This document shows positions 44,388 through 57,623 of a stretch of 64,000 nt of DNA, in pieces. The translations under genes were made by a program, and so were the position numbers. Location of the stretch: NCBI RefSeq assembly GCF_033446685.1, contig NZ_JAWQLY010000004.1, positions 124,001 through 188,000 on the forward strand. The letters run 5' to 3'. The stretch comes from Modicisalibacter sp033446685 (lineage in GTDB: Bacteria; Pseudomonadota; Gammaproteobacteria; Pseudomonadales; Halomonadaceae). Positions within the stretch are counted from its first letter, which is position 1. Each line of letters begins with the position of its first letter. Below the pieces are notes generated by a model. The model did no database searches, had not been told where the DNA came from, and worked only from the letters and a program-made list of their open reading frames with translations.

Positions 44388-46547
44388 CTAGCCGCGATTC
44401 TCCGCCAGGCCCAACGCCCAGAGCAGGAACGCGTCCTGGCGGGCGTTGTCCTTCCACGCCTTGAAGCGCCCCGAGGCACCGCCGTGTCCCGAGATCATGT
44501 CGCTACGTAGGAGGATGGGGCGGCGATCCGCGGGGCGGCCCTCCGTCGGGCGGCCATCCGCACGGCGATCCGTCGGGCGCTTCTCCGATAGCTCCGCCGC
44601 AGGGGCGTGCCCCTCGGCGTTCTGGTGCGCGGCGCGTAGCTCGTTGAGCCGCGCATAGAGCTTGGCCGGTTCCCAGTAGGGCACCCGCGAATCGTGCCAG
44701 CTGCCCTGCAGAAAGATCGCCGGGTAGGGCTGGTCGCTCAGGTTGTCGAGCGGCGAGTAGTCGCGAATGCGCCGCCGCGCATCGGGCTCGTCGGGATTGC
44801 CCCACTCGGTGTATTCGGCGGTGGTCAGCGGCAGGTCGGGATTTTCCATGGTTCGCAGCACGTCGACGAACGGCACGTCGAGAACCGCCGCGCAGAAGGC
44901 GCCGGGATCGAGATTGAGGCTCGCCCCCACCAGCAGGCCGCCGGCGCTGGCGCCGTAGGCGGCGATCCGTCGCTCGTCGGCGAGACCGGCCTCGACCAGC
45001 GCCTGACGGGCGGCGAGAAAGTCGCGGAAGCTGTTCTCCTTGTGCTCGAGCTTGCCGGCCAGGTACCACGGTTCGCCGCGGTCGCCGCCGCCGCGGACGT
45101 GAGCGACGGCGAAGGCCACCCCGCGCGACAACAGTTCGAGGCGCGCCACCGAGAACCATGGGTCGAGCACCGCGCCATAGGCGCCGTAGCCGTAAAGCAA
45201 CGTGGGCAGCGGCTCCGAGCCGAGCCGGTCGGCCCGCGCCATCACCGATACCGGGATGCGCTCGCCATCGTGAGCGGTCGCCCACAGGCGCCGACAGACC
45301 AGTTGCTCGGGCGGCAGGTCGCCATGGATCGGCTGGGTCTTGAGCAGGCGCCGCTTGTCGCCGTCCAGATCGTGCTCGATCCAGCGTGGCGGCAGGGTGA
45401 ACGATTCCTCGCGCAGGCGCAGACGGCGCGTGGCGAAGTCGGGTATGTCGCCGAGCGCCACGCTGCACGGCGCCTCGGGAAGCGGCAGGCGACGGTCGCC
45501 GGTAATGGCGTGACGGTCGTCGAGGCTGACGACGCGCACCTGAACCTGGGCCTGGTCGTGATCGCGCTCGGTGATCACCAGGCCCCAGGCGAAGGCGTCG
45601 ACGCCTTCCAGGGTCTGGTCGTCGCGATGGGCGATCAGCGGTTGCCAGCGTTCGGGGTTGTCCTCGTCGGCCACATCGAGGCAAAAGTGCGTCGCCTCAC
45701 GGTTGTGCAGGATGTAGAAATACCCCGGTCGATGCTCGAGCGCGTACTCGACGCCGGTTTCCCGGGGACGCACGCAGTGGGGCCGGGTATGCGGCGCGGC
45801 GGCGGGAATCAGATGGCACTCGGAGGTGTCCTTGGAGGCGCTCTCGAGTACCAGCCAGGTACGCGAGCGGGTCTTGCCCAGGCCGACCCAGAATTCGACG
45901 TCGGGCTCCTCGAACAGCATGACGGGTTCGCCACCATGGATGTCCAGCCGCCACACGCTGGCCGGGCGCTGGGTGGCGTCGTAGCGGGTGAACAGCAAGG
46001 TGCGGTCGTCCTCGGCCCAGGTCAGCTCGGGGCCGATGCCTTCGAGCACCAGGCGCGGTTCGCCGTCGGGCAGGACGCGCAGATACAGATCGAAGTATTC
46101 GTCGCCGCGGCTGTCCTCGGTCCAGACCAGGCGGTCCTCGGCGGGAGAGATCGCCAGGTCGCCGAGCTCGAGGAAATGCCGTTCGCCGGCACGCGCCTCG
46201 AGATTCAGCAGGCACTCTTGGCGTTCGGCGTGGTCATTGGGGTGGCGCCACCACACCGGGTAATCGGCGTCGGCGGCCGTCTCGCTCCAGTAGGTGTAGC
46301 GTTCGAGGGGCGTGCGCAGGCCGCTGACGGCGAGCTCCCGGCGCGCCAGGTGGCCCTGGTAGAGCGCCTCGACCAGTGGCTCGAGCGGCTCGAACCAGTC
46401 GTCGCACTCACGATTGGCGGCTTCGAGGAAAGCCGCTACCTGCGGATCGTCGCGCTGTTCGAGCCAGTGCCAGTAAAGATCCGCGGGGCGCCTGAAGCGC
46501 GTAATCGGGGCGTCGGGCGACGTTGGAATGGGCTGCTGTGCTTTCAT
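44388..46547 (-). CDS. Oligopeptidase B (S9 prolyl oligopeptidase family) with an insertion near the active site
   Basis: The 719-residue cytosolic serine peptidase cuts short peptides, typically after basic residues. The nucleophile Ser534 is in YGASAGGLL, the Asp is about D619 (WHDSRVPYWEP) and the His about H688 in SGHGGASGRF. The N-terminal part is the seven-bladed propeller. Compared with E. coli PtrB, the Asp-to-His spacing is about 34 residues longer because of an Arg/Pro/Asp-rich insertion (EKRPTDRRADGRPTEGRPAD). All triad residues remain. The opposite strand has a long shadow frame. Confidence 0.92.
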   Translation of the reverse strand: MKAQQPIPTSPDAPITRFRRPADLYWHWLEQRDDPQVAAFLEAANRECDDWFEPLEPLVEALYQGHLARRELAVSGLRTPLERYTYWSETAADADYPVWWRHPNDHAERQECLLNLEARAGERHFLELGDLAISPAEDRLVWTEDSRGDEYFDLYLRVLPDGEPRLVLEGIGPELTWAEDDRTLLFTRYDATQRPASVWRLDIHGGEPVMLFEEPDVEFWVGLGKTRSRTWLVLESASKDTSECHLIPAAAPHTRPHCVRPRETGVEYALEHRPGYFYILHNREATHFCLDVADEDNPERWQPLIAHRDDQTLEGVDAFAWGLVITERDHDQAQVQVRVVSLDDRHAITGDRRLPLPEAPCSVALGDIPDFATRRLRLREESFTLPPRWIEHDLDGDKRRLLKTQPIHGDLPPEQLVCRRLWATAHDGERIPVSVMARADRLGSEPLPTLLYGYGAYGAVLDPWFSVARLELLSRGVAFAVAHVRGGGDRGEPWYLAGKLEHKENSFRDFLAARQALVEAGLADERRIAAYGASAGGLLVGASLNLDPGAFCAAVLDVPFVDVLRTMENPDLPLTTAEYTEWGNPDEPDARRRIRDYSPLDNLSDQPYPAIFLQGSWHDSRVPYWEPAKLYARLNELRAAHQNAEGHAPAAELSEKRPTDRRADGRPTEGRPADRRPILLRSDMISGHGGASGRFKAWKDNARQDAFLLWALGLAENRG
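44521..44577. repeat. Imperfect 15-bp tandem repeat inside the oligopeptidase gene
   Basis: Four units of 15, 15, 12 and 15 bases (44521-44535, 44536-44550, 44551-44562, 44563-44577) with core CGGC-ATCCG-CGGG. They encode the Arg/Pro/Asp-rich insertion and suggest repeat expansion. Confidence 0.65.
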
Positions 46548-46599
46548 TGGACGCGGTGTACCATGATGAACAAAACGTGTAGAGGGAGAACCTAGAGCA

Positions 46600-47022
46600 A
46601 TGCTGATTTCCGACTCGATGCCACTTCTCTGGTGCAGCTATGTGGCATTGTCGCTGGTCGTGCTGATCACGGGCTACCTGGCGATACGCTGGTTGCCCAG
46701 GTTGCCGCGGTTCGTCGTCACCGGTGTGGTGGCGGGGCTGATCTGGATGCCCTGTAGTTTCACCCTGCCGCTGCTTGATGCGGATGCGACCTATCATGGC
46801 ATGGCCCCGGCGGTGGTGGTAGCCGGCATCGCCTTCCTGCAGCACGACGTCGCTGCGCTGGGAGGAGCCGCCATGCTGTTGCTGCTGGGTATGGCGCTGG
46901 GCGCGGCGCTCGGCGTGCTGGCTTGGTGGGGGCTGCGTCGCCGCGCTAGCCAACACGACGACGACGCGGGCGAGGATCGCGACCAGGCGCCGGCTCCGCG
47001 CCGTGAACCGGTCATTGGCTAA
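46600..47022 (+). CDS. Small membrane protein of unknown function
   Basis: A 140-residue protein with four hydrophobic segments: about 9-28, 37-56, 68-85 and 90-110 (AAMLLLLGMALGAALGVLAWW). Its C-terminal tail is rich in Asp, Arg and Pro and likely cytosolic. I do not recognise the family. An RBS-like GAGGGAGAA is upstream of ATG 46600. It starts 52 bases from the divergent oligopeptidase gene and is 16 bases before the VWA gene, so it probably belongs to that operon. Confidence 0.65.
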   Translation: MLISDSMPLLWCSYVALSLVVLITGYLAIRWLPRLPRFVVTGVVAGLIWMPCSFTLPLLDADATYHGMAPAVVVAGIAFLQHDVAALGGAAMLLLLGMALGAALGVLAWWGLRRRASQHDDDAGEDRDQAPAPRREPVIG

Positions 47023-47038
47023 GGCCTAAGGAATCGCC

Positions 47039-48862
47039 ATGCGAGGGTTGATTGCTGCGGCCTTGACGCTACTGCTGTGCGGGACGCTGCAGGCTGCGGA
47101 GTCGGCTCCCCCCGACGTACGCCTGCTGTTCGATGTATCGGGGAGCATGAAGCGTAACGATCCCAACCGTCTCAGCGACAGTGCGCTGGAACTGATGGTG
47201 ACGCTGTTGCCTGCAGGCGCGCGTGGCGGCTTGTGGACGTTCGGCAGCCGCGTGGCCAACCCACTGCCTAGCGCGACGGTCGACGAGAATTGGCGCCAAC
47301 GGGCGCTGGCGTTGAAACCGGCGCTATCCGACTATCAGCAATATACCGATATCGAGCAGGCCGTGCGCGAGACTGCCAACGCAGCCCCCGCCGATGGCAA
47401 GCGGCACCTGATACTACTCACCGACGGGATGATCGACATACCCGGCAGCGGCGGCGAGCGTGTCCGCAACGAGGCTTCTCGCCGACGCCTGATGGAGCAG
47501 CTGGCGCCCACCCTGGCCGACGAGTCGGTGGTGATCCACACCATTGCCTTTTCCTCGGGCGTGGATTCGAGCCTGCTCGAGGGCCTGTCCCGCGAGACCG
47601 ATGGCCTCAATGCGGTCGCCGAGGATCCCGAGGCGCTGCTGCGGGCTTTCCTCGATGTGTTCGATCGCATTTTCCCGCGCGACCAGGTGCCGCTCGACGC
47701 ACAAAGCTTTCCAATCGACGAACGCGTCGATGCGTTCTCGGCACTGCTGTTCCACGGCCCCGACTCGCCGGCACCGGTGCTGATCGGCCCCGACGGCAAG
47801 CGCCACACGCTCGAGGAGCATTCGCCTGCGATCCGTTGGCAGCATCAGCCGCGCTTCGACATCATCCACGTTCCGCGGCCGCAAGCGGGGCAGTGGCGTA
47901 TCGAGGGCGACGTGGGACCCGACAGCCGGGTCAGCGTCGAGTCGGACCTGGCACTGCGCGTTCCGCAATTGCCGACGACTCTCTACCAGGGGTTCGCAAC
48001 GCCCATCGAGGCCGGCCTGAGCCAGTCGGATGCGGCGTCCGACGCGCCGCCGCCCGGCCTCGAGATGCGCGCCGAACTGCGTGACATCGACGGCCGGGTG
48101 CGCCAATCGGTCGCCCTCGAGCGCGATGGCGACAGCTTTCGCGGTGTCCTGGCGCCGCCGCGCGAGGTCGGCAATGCACGCCTGGCGGTGGTCGCGGAGA
48201 ACGATCGGTTCGTTCGCGAGCGGCGCCAGGCGGTCAATGTGCTGGCGCCGATCAGCGCCGAGCTGGATGGCGGGGGCGGCAACGTCAAGCTGCACGCCGA
48301 GCACCCGCGACTGAATAGCGACAACACGCAGATCGCCGCCACACTGCAGGGCGAGTCACTGTCGGTCCGTGCGCAGGACGACAAGACCTGGCGGATCGCA
48401 CTACCCGAGGTCGACGAGTCGGTTTCACTGCCGCTGGCGCTGACGGCCACCGTGACACTTGACGGCGAGACGCGAACCATCGAACTGCCGCCGTTGATAC
48501 TCAACCCGCAGGCCGATACCGGCCTGCGCGGTGCCAGCCTCGATCGGCCCGAGGTCGAGGTCCTTGAGGGGGGCGGGCAAGAGGAGGAGCCCGCAAAGTC
48601 CGGCTCGTCGCTCGATGCACTGGGCAATGAGCTGGGCCAATGGCTGGGGTCGTTGCCGTCCAGGGTCGAGTCGCTCTGGGAGAAGGCGCCGGCGAGCCTG
48701 CATCAGGCCGCCCGCGAAACACGTCAGCATCCGCTGTGGTGGCTGCTGGCTGCGCTCCTCGTGCTGTTGCTGCTCTGGCGCCGGCGCCGCAGCGCCCAGC
48801 GGCGCCGGCATCGGTCGCGTAGGCAACGGCACCACGTCGAGCGGGAGGAGCCGCATGTGTGA
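47039..48862 (+). CDS. VWA-domain periplasmic protein with a C-terminal membrane anchor
   Basis: The 607-residue product has a signal peptide (LIAAALTLLLCGTLQAAE), a von Willebrand A domain with the metal-binding DVSGS motif (D32, S34, S36) and TDGMIDIPG, a central beta-rich region of about 200-500 without family assignment, and one C-terminal helix (HPLWWLLAALLVLLLLW) followed by a very basic tail. It should lie mainly in the periplasm. A role in adhesion-like protein contact or assembly is possible. Overlaps the amidotransferase gene by 8 bases. Confidence 0.83.
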   Translation: MRGLIAAALTLLLCGTLQAAESAPPDVRLLFDVSGSMKRNDPNRLSDSALELMVTLLPAGARGGLWTFGSRVANPLPSATVDENWRQRALALKPALSDYQQYTDIEQAVRETANAAPADGKRHLILLTDGMIDIPGSGGERVRNEASRRRLMEQLAPTLADESVVIHTIAFSSGVDSSLLEGLSRETDGLNAVAEDPEALLRAFLDVFDRIFPRDQVPLDAQSFPIDERVDAFSALLFHGPDSPAPVLIGPDGKRHTLEEHSPAIRWQHQPRFDIIHVPRPQAGQWRIEGDVGPDSRVSVESDLALRVPQLPTTLYQGFATPIEAGLSQSDAASDAPPPGLEMRAELRDIDGRVRQSVALERDGDSFRGVLAPPREVGNARLAVVAENDRFVRERRQAVNVLAPISAELDGGGGNVKLHAEHPRLNSDNTQIAATLQGESLSVRAQDDKTWRIALPEVDESVSLPLALTATVTLDGETRTIELPPLILNPQADTGLRGASLDRPEVEVLEGGGQEEEPAKSGSSLDALGNELGQWLGSLPSRVESLWEKAPASLHQAARETRQHPLWWLLAALLVLLLLWRRRRSAQRRRHRSRRQRHHVEREEPHV

Positions 48863-49664
48863 GCTGTTGGGCATGAGCGCCAACGTGCCCACCGATATCT
48901 GCTTCAGCTTCGCCGGCTTTCTGCATCGCGGCGGGCGTACCGGGCCGCATCGCGACGGCTGGGGCATCGCTTTCTACGAGCAGGGCGGTTATCGCGACTT
49001 CCGCGATCCCAGCCCCTCGGCGGATTCGCCGATCGCCCGCCTGATCCGCGACTATCCGATCAAGTCGCACGTGGTGATCAGCCATATCCGTCAGGCCAAT
49101 GTCGGCAACGTGCGCCTGGCCAATACCCATCCCTTCACCCGCGAAATGTGGGGGCGCCCCTGGTGCTATGCCCACAACGGGCAACTGCAGGGCTGGGACG
49201 CGCTGGGGTTGTCCTTCTATCGCCCCGTGGGCGACACCGACAGCGAACATGCCTTCTGCTGGCTGCTCGGCGAACTGCGCCAACGCTTTCCCGAACCGCC
49301 CGCCAAGCCTGGCCCGCTGTGGGCGACGCTGCATGCGCTGTGCGAGCAGTTGCGCGGCCTGGGGGTGTGCAACCTGCTGCTCTCGGACGGGGTGCATCTC
49401 TATGCCTACTGTTCGACCAAGCTGGTGCATCTCACCCGCCGGGCGCCCTTTGGCCGGGCCCATCTCAGCGACACCGAGATGAGCGTCGACTTTCGCGAGC
49501 ACACCACGCTGGACGACGTGGTCTCGGTGATGGCCACCGAACCTTTGACGGCCAACGAGGATTGGACCGCCATGCGGCCGGGAGAGCTCTTGGTCTGGCG
49601 CGACGGCGACATTCAGGCCCGCTACAGTGCGAATGACCGTCCCGAACGAGCAAGTGAACGTTAG
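48855..49664 (+). CDS. Class II (Ntn) glutamine amidotransferase, YafJ-like
   Basis: The 269-residue protein begins MCELLGMSAN with Cys2 as the expected N-terminal nucleophile after Met removal, then HRDGWGIAFYEQGG, ISHIRQANVG, NTHPF and AHNGQL, all typical of the GATase-6-type fold. No synthase domain is fused, so it is a stand-alone amidase or part of a complex. ATG 48855 lies inside the end of the VWA gene, which suggests translational coupling. The link between them is not understood. Confidence 0.88.
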   Translation: MCELLGMSANVPTDICFSFAGFLHRGGRTGPHRDGWGIAFYEQGGYRDFRDPSPSADSPIARLIRDYPIKSHVVISHIRQANVGNVRLANTHPFTREMWGRPWCYAHNGQLQGWDALGLSFYRPVGDTDSEHAFCWLLGELRQRFPEPPAKPGPLWATLHALCEQLRGLGVCNLLLSDGVHLYAYCSTKLVHLTRRAPFGRAHLSDTEMSVDFREHTTLDDVVSVMATEPLTANEDWTAMRPGELLVWRDGDIQARYSANDRPERASER

Positions 49665-49678
49665 TTTGAATCGATCGT

Positions 49679-49706
49679 TTTACGGTCGAGGGCGGTCTGC
49701 TATGGT
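49679..49706 (+). promoter_or_regulatory. Candidate fadD promoter
   Basis: TTTACG (49679-49684), 16-base spacer, TGC-TATGGT (-10 at 49701-49706, extended). Leaves a leader of about 115 bases before ATG 49828. Confidence 0.4.
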
Positions 49707-49827
49707 AGCAGCCGAACTGGCCGACCGTGGACTTCCGGCCGCAACAACGCACCGGCAAGTCGCTTGCCGAGTAGCACAATAAGAAAGCCCGTCGACCCCG
49801 GTCGAACGCAACAGCGGAGATCAGCTC

Positions 49828-51483
49828 ATGAGCCAGCACGCCACTGCGCCTCTCGTATCCGGTCCGCCCCTGCAGGGGTTGGAGGATTACGCCACGGTGA
49901 CCGATGTCTTCGCGGCCTCGGTCGAACGTTTCGCCGACAAGCCGGCGTTCAGCTGCATGGGCCAGGTATTGCGCTATCACGACGTCGACCGCCTGGCGGC
50001 GGATTTCGCCGCCTGGCTTCAGCACGAGACCGAACTCGAGCCGGGCGACCGAATCGCCATCCAGTTGCCCAACGTGCTGCAGTTCCCGGTGGCGGTGTTC
50101 GGCGCGCTGCGTGCCGGGCTGGTGGTGGTCAACACCAATCCGCTGTATACCGAGCGCGAGATGCATCATCAGTTCGCCGATTCCGGCGCCAAGGCGATCG
50201 TGATTCTCGCCAACATGGCCGACAAGCTCGAGCGGGTGATCGACAAGACCGAAATCCGCCATGTGCTGGTGACCGAACTCGGCGACCTGCATGGCTTTCC
50301 CAAGCGCGCGCTGATCAACTTTGCCGTGCGCTACGTCAAGAAGCTGGTCCCGCGTTACTCGTTGCCCGGCGCCCTGGGCTTCCGCGATGCACTGGCGCGC
50401 GGCGCCAAGCGACAGTATCGCCCGGTCGAGCGCAATTGTGACGACATCGCCGCGTTGCAGTACACCGGCGGTACGACCGGCGTCGCCAAGGGCACCATGC
50501 TCACGCACCGCAACCTGGTCGCCAACATGCTGCAGGCGCGAGCGGTGATCGGCGATGTGCTCGGCGAAGGCTGCGAGACGGTGATTGCGCCATTGCCGGT
50601 CTATCACATCTACACGTTCACGGTTAATTGCCTGTTCCTGATGGAAACCGGCAATCACAGCGTGCTGATAACCAACCCGCGGGACATCGACGGCTTCGTC
50701 AAGACGTTGAGCAAGATCCACTTCACCGGCTTCGTCGGGCTCAACACGCTGTTCAATGCGCTGTGCAATCGCGACGATTTCAGGGCGCTGGACTTTTCCT
50801 CGCTCAAGCTGACCATCTCGGGTGGCATGGCGCTGACCAAGGCCGCGGCCAAGCGCTGGGAAGAGGTCACCGGCTGCCCGGTCGCCGAGGGCTACGGGAT
50901 GACCGAAACCTCGCCGATCGTCTCGTTCAATCCGCCGTCGGCGATCCAACTGGGTACCATCGGCAAGCCGGTGCCGGGTACCTCGGTCAAGGTCGTCGAT
51001 GCCGACGGCAACGACCTGGCGCTGGGCGAGGCCGGCGAGCTGTGCGTTCAGGGGCCGCAGGTCATGAAGGGCTACTGGAACCGCCCCGAGGACACCGCCA
51101 AGGCGCTCGATGCCCAGGGCTGGGTGCGCACCGGCGACATCGCCGTCCTCCAGGAAGACGGTTATATCCGTATCGTCGATCGCAAGAAGGACATGATCAT
51201 CGTCTCCGGTTTCAACGTCTATCCCAACGAGATCGAGGACGTCGTCGCCGGTCATCCCGACGTGATCGAGGCGGCGGCGATCGGCGTGCCCGACGAGGAC
51301 AGCGGCGAGGCGGTCAAGCTGTTCGTCGTCGCCCGTAACGAGTCGCTGGACGCGGAGACCCTGCGTAGCTGGTGCAAGAAGGAACTGGCCGGCTACAAAG
51401 TGCCCAAGTTCGTCGAGTTCCGCGACGAACTGCCCAAGACCAATGTCGGCAAGGTGTTGCGCCGCGAGTTGCGCGACGCCTGA
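49828..51483 (+). CDS. fadD: Long-chain fatty acid-CoA ligase
   Basis: The 551-residue AMP-forming ligase has YTGGTTGVAKGTMLTH at about 212-227 (P-loop), EGYGMTETSPIVS, GWVRTGDIAVLQEDGYIRIVDRKKDMI and the terminal KTNVGKVLRREL with the catalytic Lys. It activates imported fatty acids to acyl-CoA for beta-oxidation or phospholipid synthesis at the inner membrane. Length and motifs match FadD. Probably transcribed alone. Confidence 0.93.
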   Translation: MSQHATAPLVSGPPLQGLEDYATVTDVFAASVERFADKPAFSCMGQVLRYHDVDRLAADFAAWLQHETELEPGDRIAIQLPNVLQFPVAVFGALRAGLVVVNTNPLYTEREMHHQFADSGAKAIVILANMADKLERVIDKTEIRHVLVTELGDLHGFPKRALINFAVRYVKKLVPRYSLPGALGFRDALARGAKRQYRPVERNCDDIAALQYTGGTTGVAKGTMLTHRNLVANMLQARAVIGDVLGEGCETVIAPLPVYHIYTFTVNCLFLMETGNHSVLITNPRDIDGFVKTLSKIHFTGFVGLNTLFNALCNRDDFRALDFSSLKLTISGGMALTKAAAKRWEEVTGCPVAEGYGMTETSPIVSFNPPSAIQLGTIGKPVPGTSVKVVDADGNDLALGEAGELCVQGPQVMKGYWNRPEDTAKALDAQGWVRTGDIAVLQEDGYIRIVDRKKDMIIVSGFNVYPNEIEDVVAGHPDVIEAAAIGVPDEDSGEAVKLFVVARNESLDAETLRSWCKKELAGYKVPKFVEFRDELPKTNVGKVLRRELRDA

Positions 51484-51514
51484 ACGGCATCGCTCGACAG
51501 AGCGCCCGTGACGA

Positions 51515-51545
51515 TTGGCTCGCGGGTGCAGCAAAGCGATACAAT
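51515..51545 (+). promoter_or_regulatory. Candidate hrpA promoter
   Basis: TTGGCT (51515-51520), 19-base spacer, TACAAT (51540-51545). Predicted start near 51552, inside the following hairpin. Confidence 0.35.
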
Positions 51546-51546
51546 A

Positions 51547-51568
51547 ACCGGCCCGCCACGGCACGACC

Positions 51569-51581
<13 letters not shown>
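51547..51581 (+). terminator. 15-bp perfect hairpin after fadD, overlapping the annotated hrpA start
   Basis: ACCGGCCCGCCACGG (51547-51561) pairs perfectly with 51567-51581; loop CACGA. Only a weak T-rich tail (CGTTTATT) follows. It may stop fadD transcription, or be a 5' structure of the hrpA message because the GTG start is within it. Confidence 0.5.
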
Positions 51582-55699
<4,118 letters not shown>

Positions 55700-55746
55700 G
55701 TGCTCAATCAGACGAGAAGCGGCTCAGCCGCCGTGAGGAGAATCCC

Positions 55747-56871
55747 ATGACACACGCCGTGATTACCGGCACGGGCCTGTACACGCCACCCCACGCCATC
55801 GACAACGAGGCGCTGGTGACCGCCTTCAACCACTGGGTGGATGCCGAGAACAGCCGCCATGCCGAGGCCATCGAGCGTGGCGACCGCGAGCCGCTGCTGC
55901 ATTCGAGCAGCGAGTTCATCGTCAAGGCGTCGGGTATCTACAGCCGTTACGTGCTCGATGCCGAGGGCATTCTCGATCCCGGGCGCATGCGTCCGCGTCT
56001 CGACGAGCGGGCCAACGACGCCCACTCGATCCAGTGCGAGATGGGCCTGGCGGCGAGCCACGAGGCCCTCGAGCGGGCCCAGGTCGAGGCCCGCGAGATC
56101 GACCTGGTGATCGTCGCCTGCTCGAACCTGGAGCGCCCCTATCCGGCGGTCGCGGTGGAGTTGCAGGCCGCGCTCGGCGCCAGTGGCCATGCCTTCGACA
56201 TGAACGTCGCCTGCAGTTCGGCGACCTTCGCCATCGACGTGGCCGCCAATGCGGTGCGTAGCGGCGGCGCCAGGCGCGCGCTGGTGGTCAATCCGGAAAT
56301 CTGCTCGGCGCATCTCAACTTTCGCGACCGCGATAGCCACTTCATCTTCGGTGACGCCTGCACCGCGCTGGTGGTCGAGGCCGATGACGTCGCTCGCGCC
56401 GACTCGCGGTTCGCAATCCTGGGTAGCAAGTTGACCACCCGTTACTCCAACGCGATTCGCAACAATTCGGGCTTTCTCAACCGCATCACCGACAGCGACC
56501 CGCTGGCGGGCGACAAACTGTTCGTGCAGGAGGGACGTCGGGTCTTCAAGGAGGTCTGTCCATTGGTCGCACAGCTGATCGCCGATCACCTCGACGAACT
56601 GGAGCTGGCCGCCGATGACCTGTCGCGACTCTGGCTGCACCAGGCCAATCGCCACATGAACGACCTGATCGCGCGGCGCGTGCTCGGGCGGGACCCCGAT
56701 GTCGACCAGTCGCCGATAATCCTCGACCGCTACGCCAACACCAGTTCGGCGGGCTCGATCATCGCTTTTCATCTGCACCGCGACGATCTTCCGGCCGGCG
56801 CGTTGGGGGTGGTGTGTTCCTTCGGAGCCGGATACAGTGCCGGCAGTATCATGTTACGGAAGGTGAGCTGA
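55747..56871 (+). CDS. Beta-ketoacyl-ACP synthase III-type condensing enzyme
   Basis: The 374-residue thiolase-fold enzyme has the triad C156 (NVACSSATF), H298 (WLHQANRHM) and N331 (YANTSSAG), all expected for KAS III. It is longer than FabH and resembles the Pseudomonas PA3286-type enzymes that use acyl-CoA from beta-oxidation as primer; this assignment is from memory of the family and needs alignment. No FabD/FabG/ACP genes are next to it, so it is not the main fab cluster. Its TGA overlaps the mlaA ATG (TGATG at 56869-56873). Confidence 0.88.
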   Translation: MTHAVITGTGLYTPPHAIDNEALVTAFNHWVDAENSRHAEAIERGDREPLLHSSSEFIVKASGIYSRYVLDAEGILDPGRMRPRLDERANDAHSIQCEMGLAASHEALERAQVEAREIDLVIVACSNLERPYPAVAVELQAALGASGHAFDMNVACSSATFAIDVAANAVRSGGARRALVVNPEICSAHLNFRDRDSHFIFGDACTALVVEADDVARADSRFAILGSKLTTRYSNAIRNNSGFLNRITDSDPLAGDKLFVQEGRRVFKEVCPLVAQLIADHLDELELAADDLSRLWLHQANRHMNDLIARRVLGRDPDVDQSPIILDRYANTSSAGSIIAFHLHRDDLPAGALGVVCSFGAGYSAGSIMLRKVS

Positions 56872-57611
56872 TGGAAAAGTTAGGTAAGGGGACCCTGGGA
56901 CTCGTTGCCGCGGCTACGCTCGCCGGCTGTGCCAGCCATTCGCCGTCGGCCGCCAATCCGGCGGACCCGTGGGAAGGCTTCAATCGTCGCGTCTTCGCTT
57001 TCAACGAGACCATCGATCGCTACGCGCTGAAGCCCGTCGCGCAGGGCTACGATTTCGTTACCCCTCAGCCGGTACAGGAAGGCGTCGGCAATTTCTTCAG
57101 CAACCTCGGCGAACTGCGTACGATCGTCAACAGCGCACTGCAGTGGAAGTGGGCCAATGCCGGAGTCGCCTCGGGGCGCTTTCTGGTCAACACCACGCTG
57201 GGGCTGGGCGGCGTCCTCGACCCGGCTACGCGGATGGGCTGGAACGAGCATGAAGAGGACTTCGGTCAGACGCTGGCGGTATGGGGCGTGAACGAGGGGC
57301 CCTTCGTGGTTTTGCCGTTGCTCGGCGGGCGCACCCTGCGCCATGCCAGTGGGCTGCCGGCGGACTGGTACACCGATCCGGTCACCTACGTCGAGGACGA
57401 CGCCACCCGTTACGGCCTGCGCGGGCTCGAGCTGATCAATTACCGGGCCAGCGTTCTCGATCAGGAGCAGTTGATCCAGGGCGATCGCTACAGTTTCCTG
57501 CGCGATACCTATCTGCAGCAGCGGCGCTTCAAGATCAACGACGGCGAGCAGGGCCGCGACACCTTCGCCGACGACGATTTCGATTTCGATGCGGATGCCT
57601 TCGCAGAGTGA
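56871..57611 (+). CDS. mlaA: MlaA/VacJ outer-membrane lipoprotein
   Basis: The 246-residue lipoprotein has a signal peptide with lipobox LAGC (Cys20), the start of the mature domain NPADPWEGFNRRVFAFNE, and NTTLGLGGVLDPATRMG. MlaA removes misplaced phospholipids from the outer leaflet in the Mla pathway. Other mla genes are not in the window. It is translationally coupled to the KAS III gene, an association of lipid synthesis with lipid asymmetry. ATG 56871 fixes the signal peptide. Confidence 0.93.
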   Translation: MEKLGKGTLGLVAAATLAGCASHSPSAANPADPWEGFNRRVFAFNETIDRYALKPVAQGYDFVTPQPVQEGVGNFFSNLGELRTIVNSALQWKWANAGVASGRFLVNTTLGLGGVLDPATRMGWNEHEEDFGQTLAVWGVNEGPFVVLPLLGGRTLRHASGLPADWYTDPVTYVEDDATRYGLRGLELINYRASVLDQEQLIQGDRYSFLRDTYLQQRRFKINDGEQGRDTFADDDFDFDADAFAE

Positions 57612-57623
57612 GAACCGGACTCC

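Noticed and set aside
44694..46595. 633-codon open frame opposite oligopeptidase B
   Set aside because: It is the antisense shadow of a well-conserved peptidase gene. Its Gly/Ala/Val/Gln-rich translation matches no family, and GC-rich DNA keeps such frames open.
49665..49827. FadR- or PsrA-type operator before fadD
   Set aside because: AT-rich stretches near 49665-49682 look suggestive but do not form the dyads expected for either regulator.
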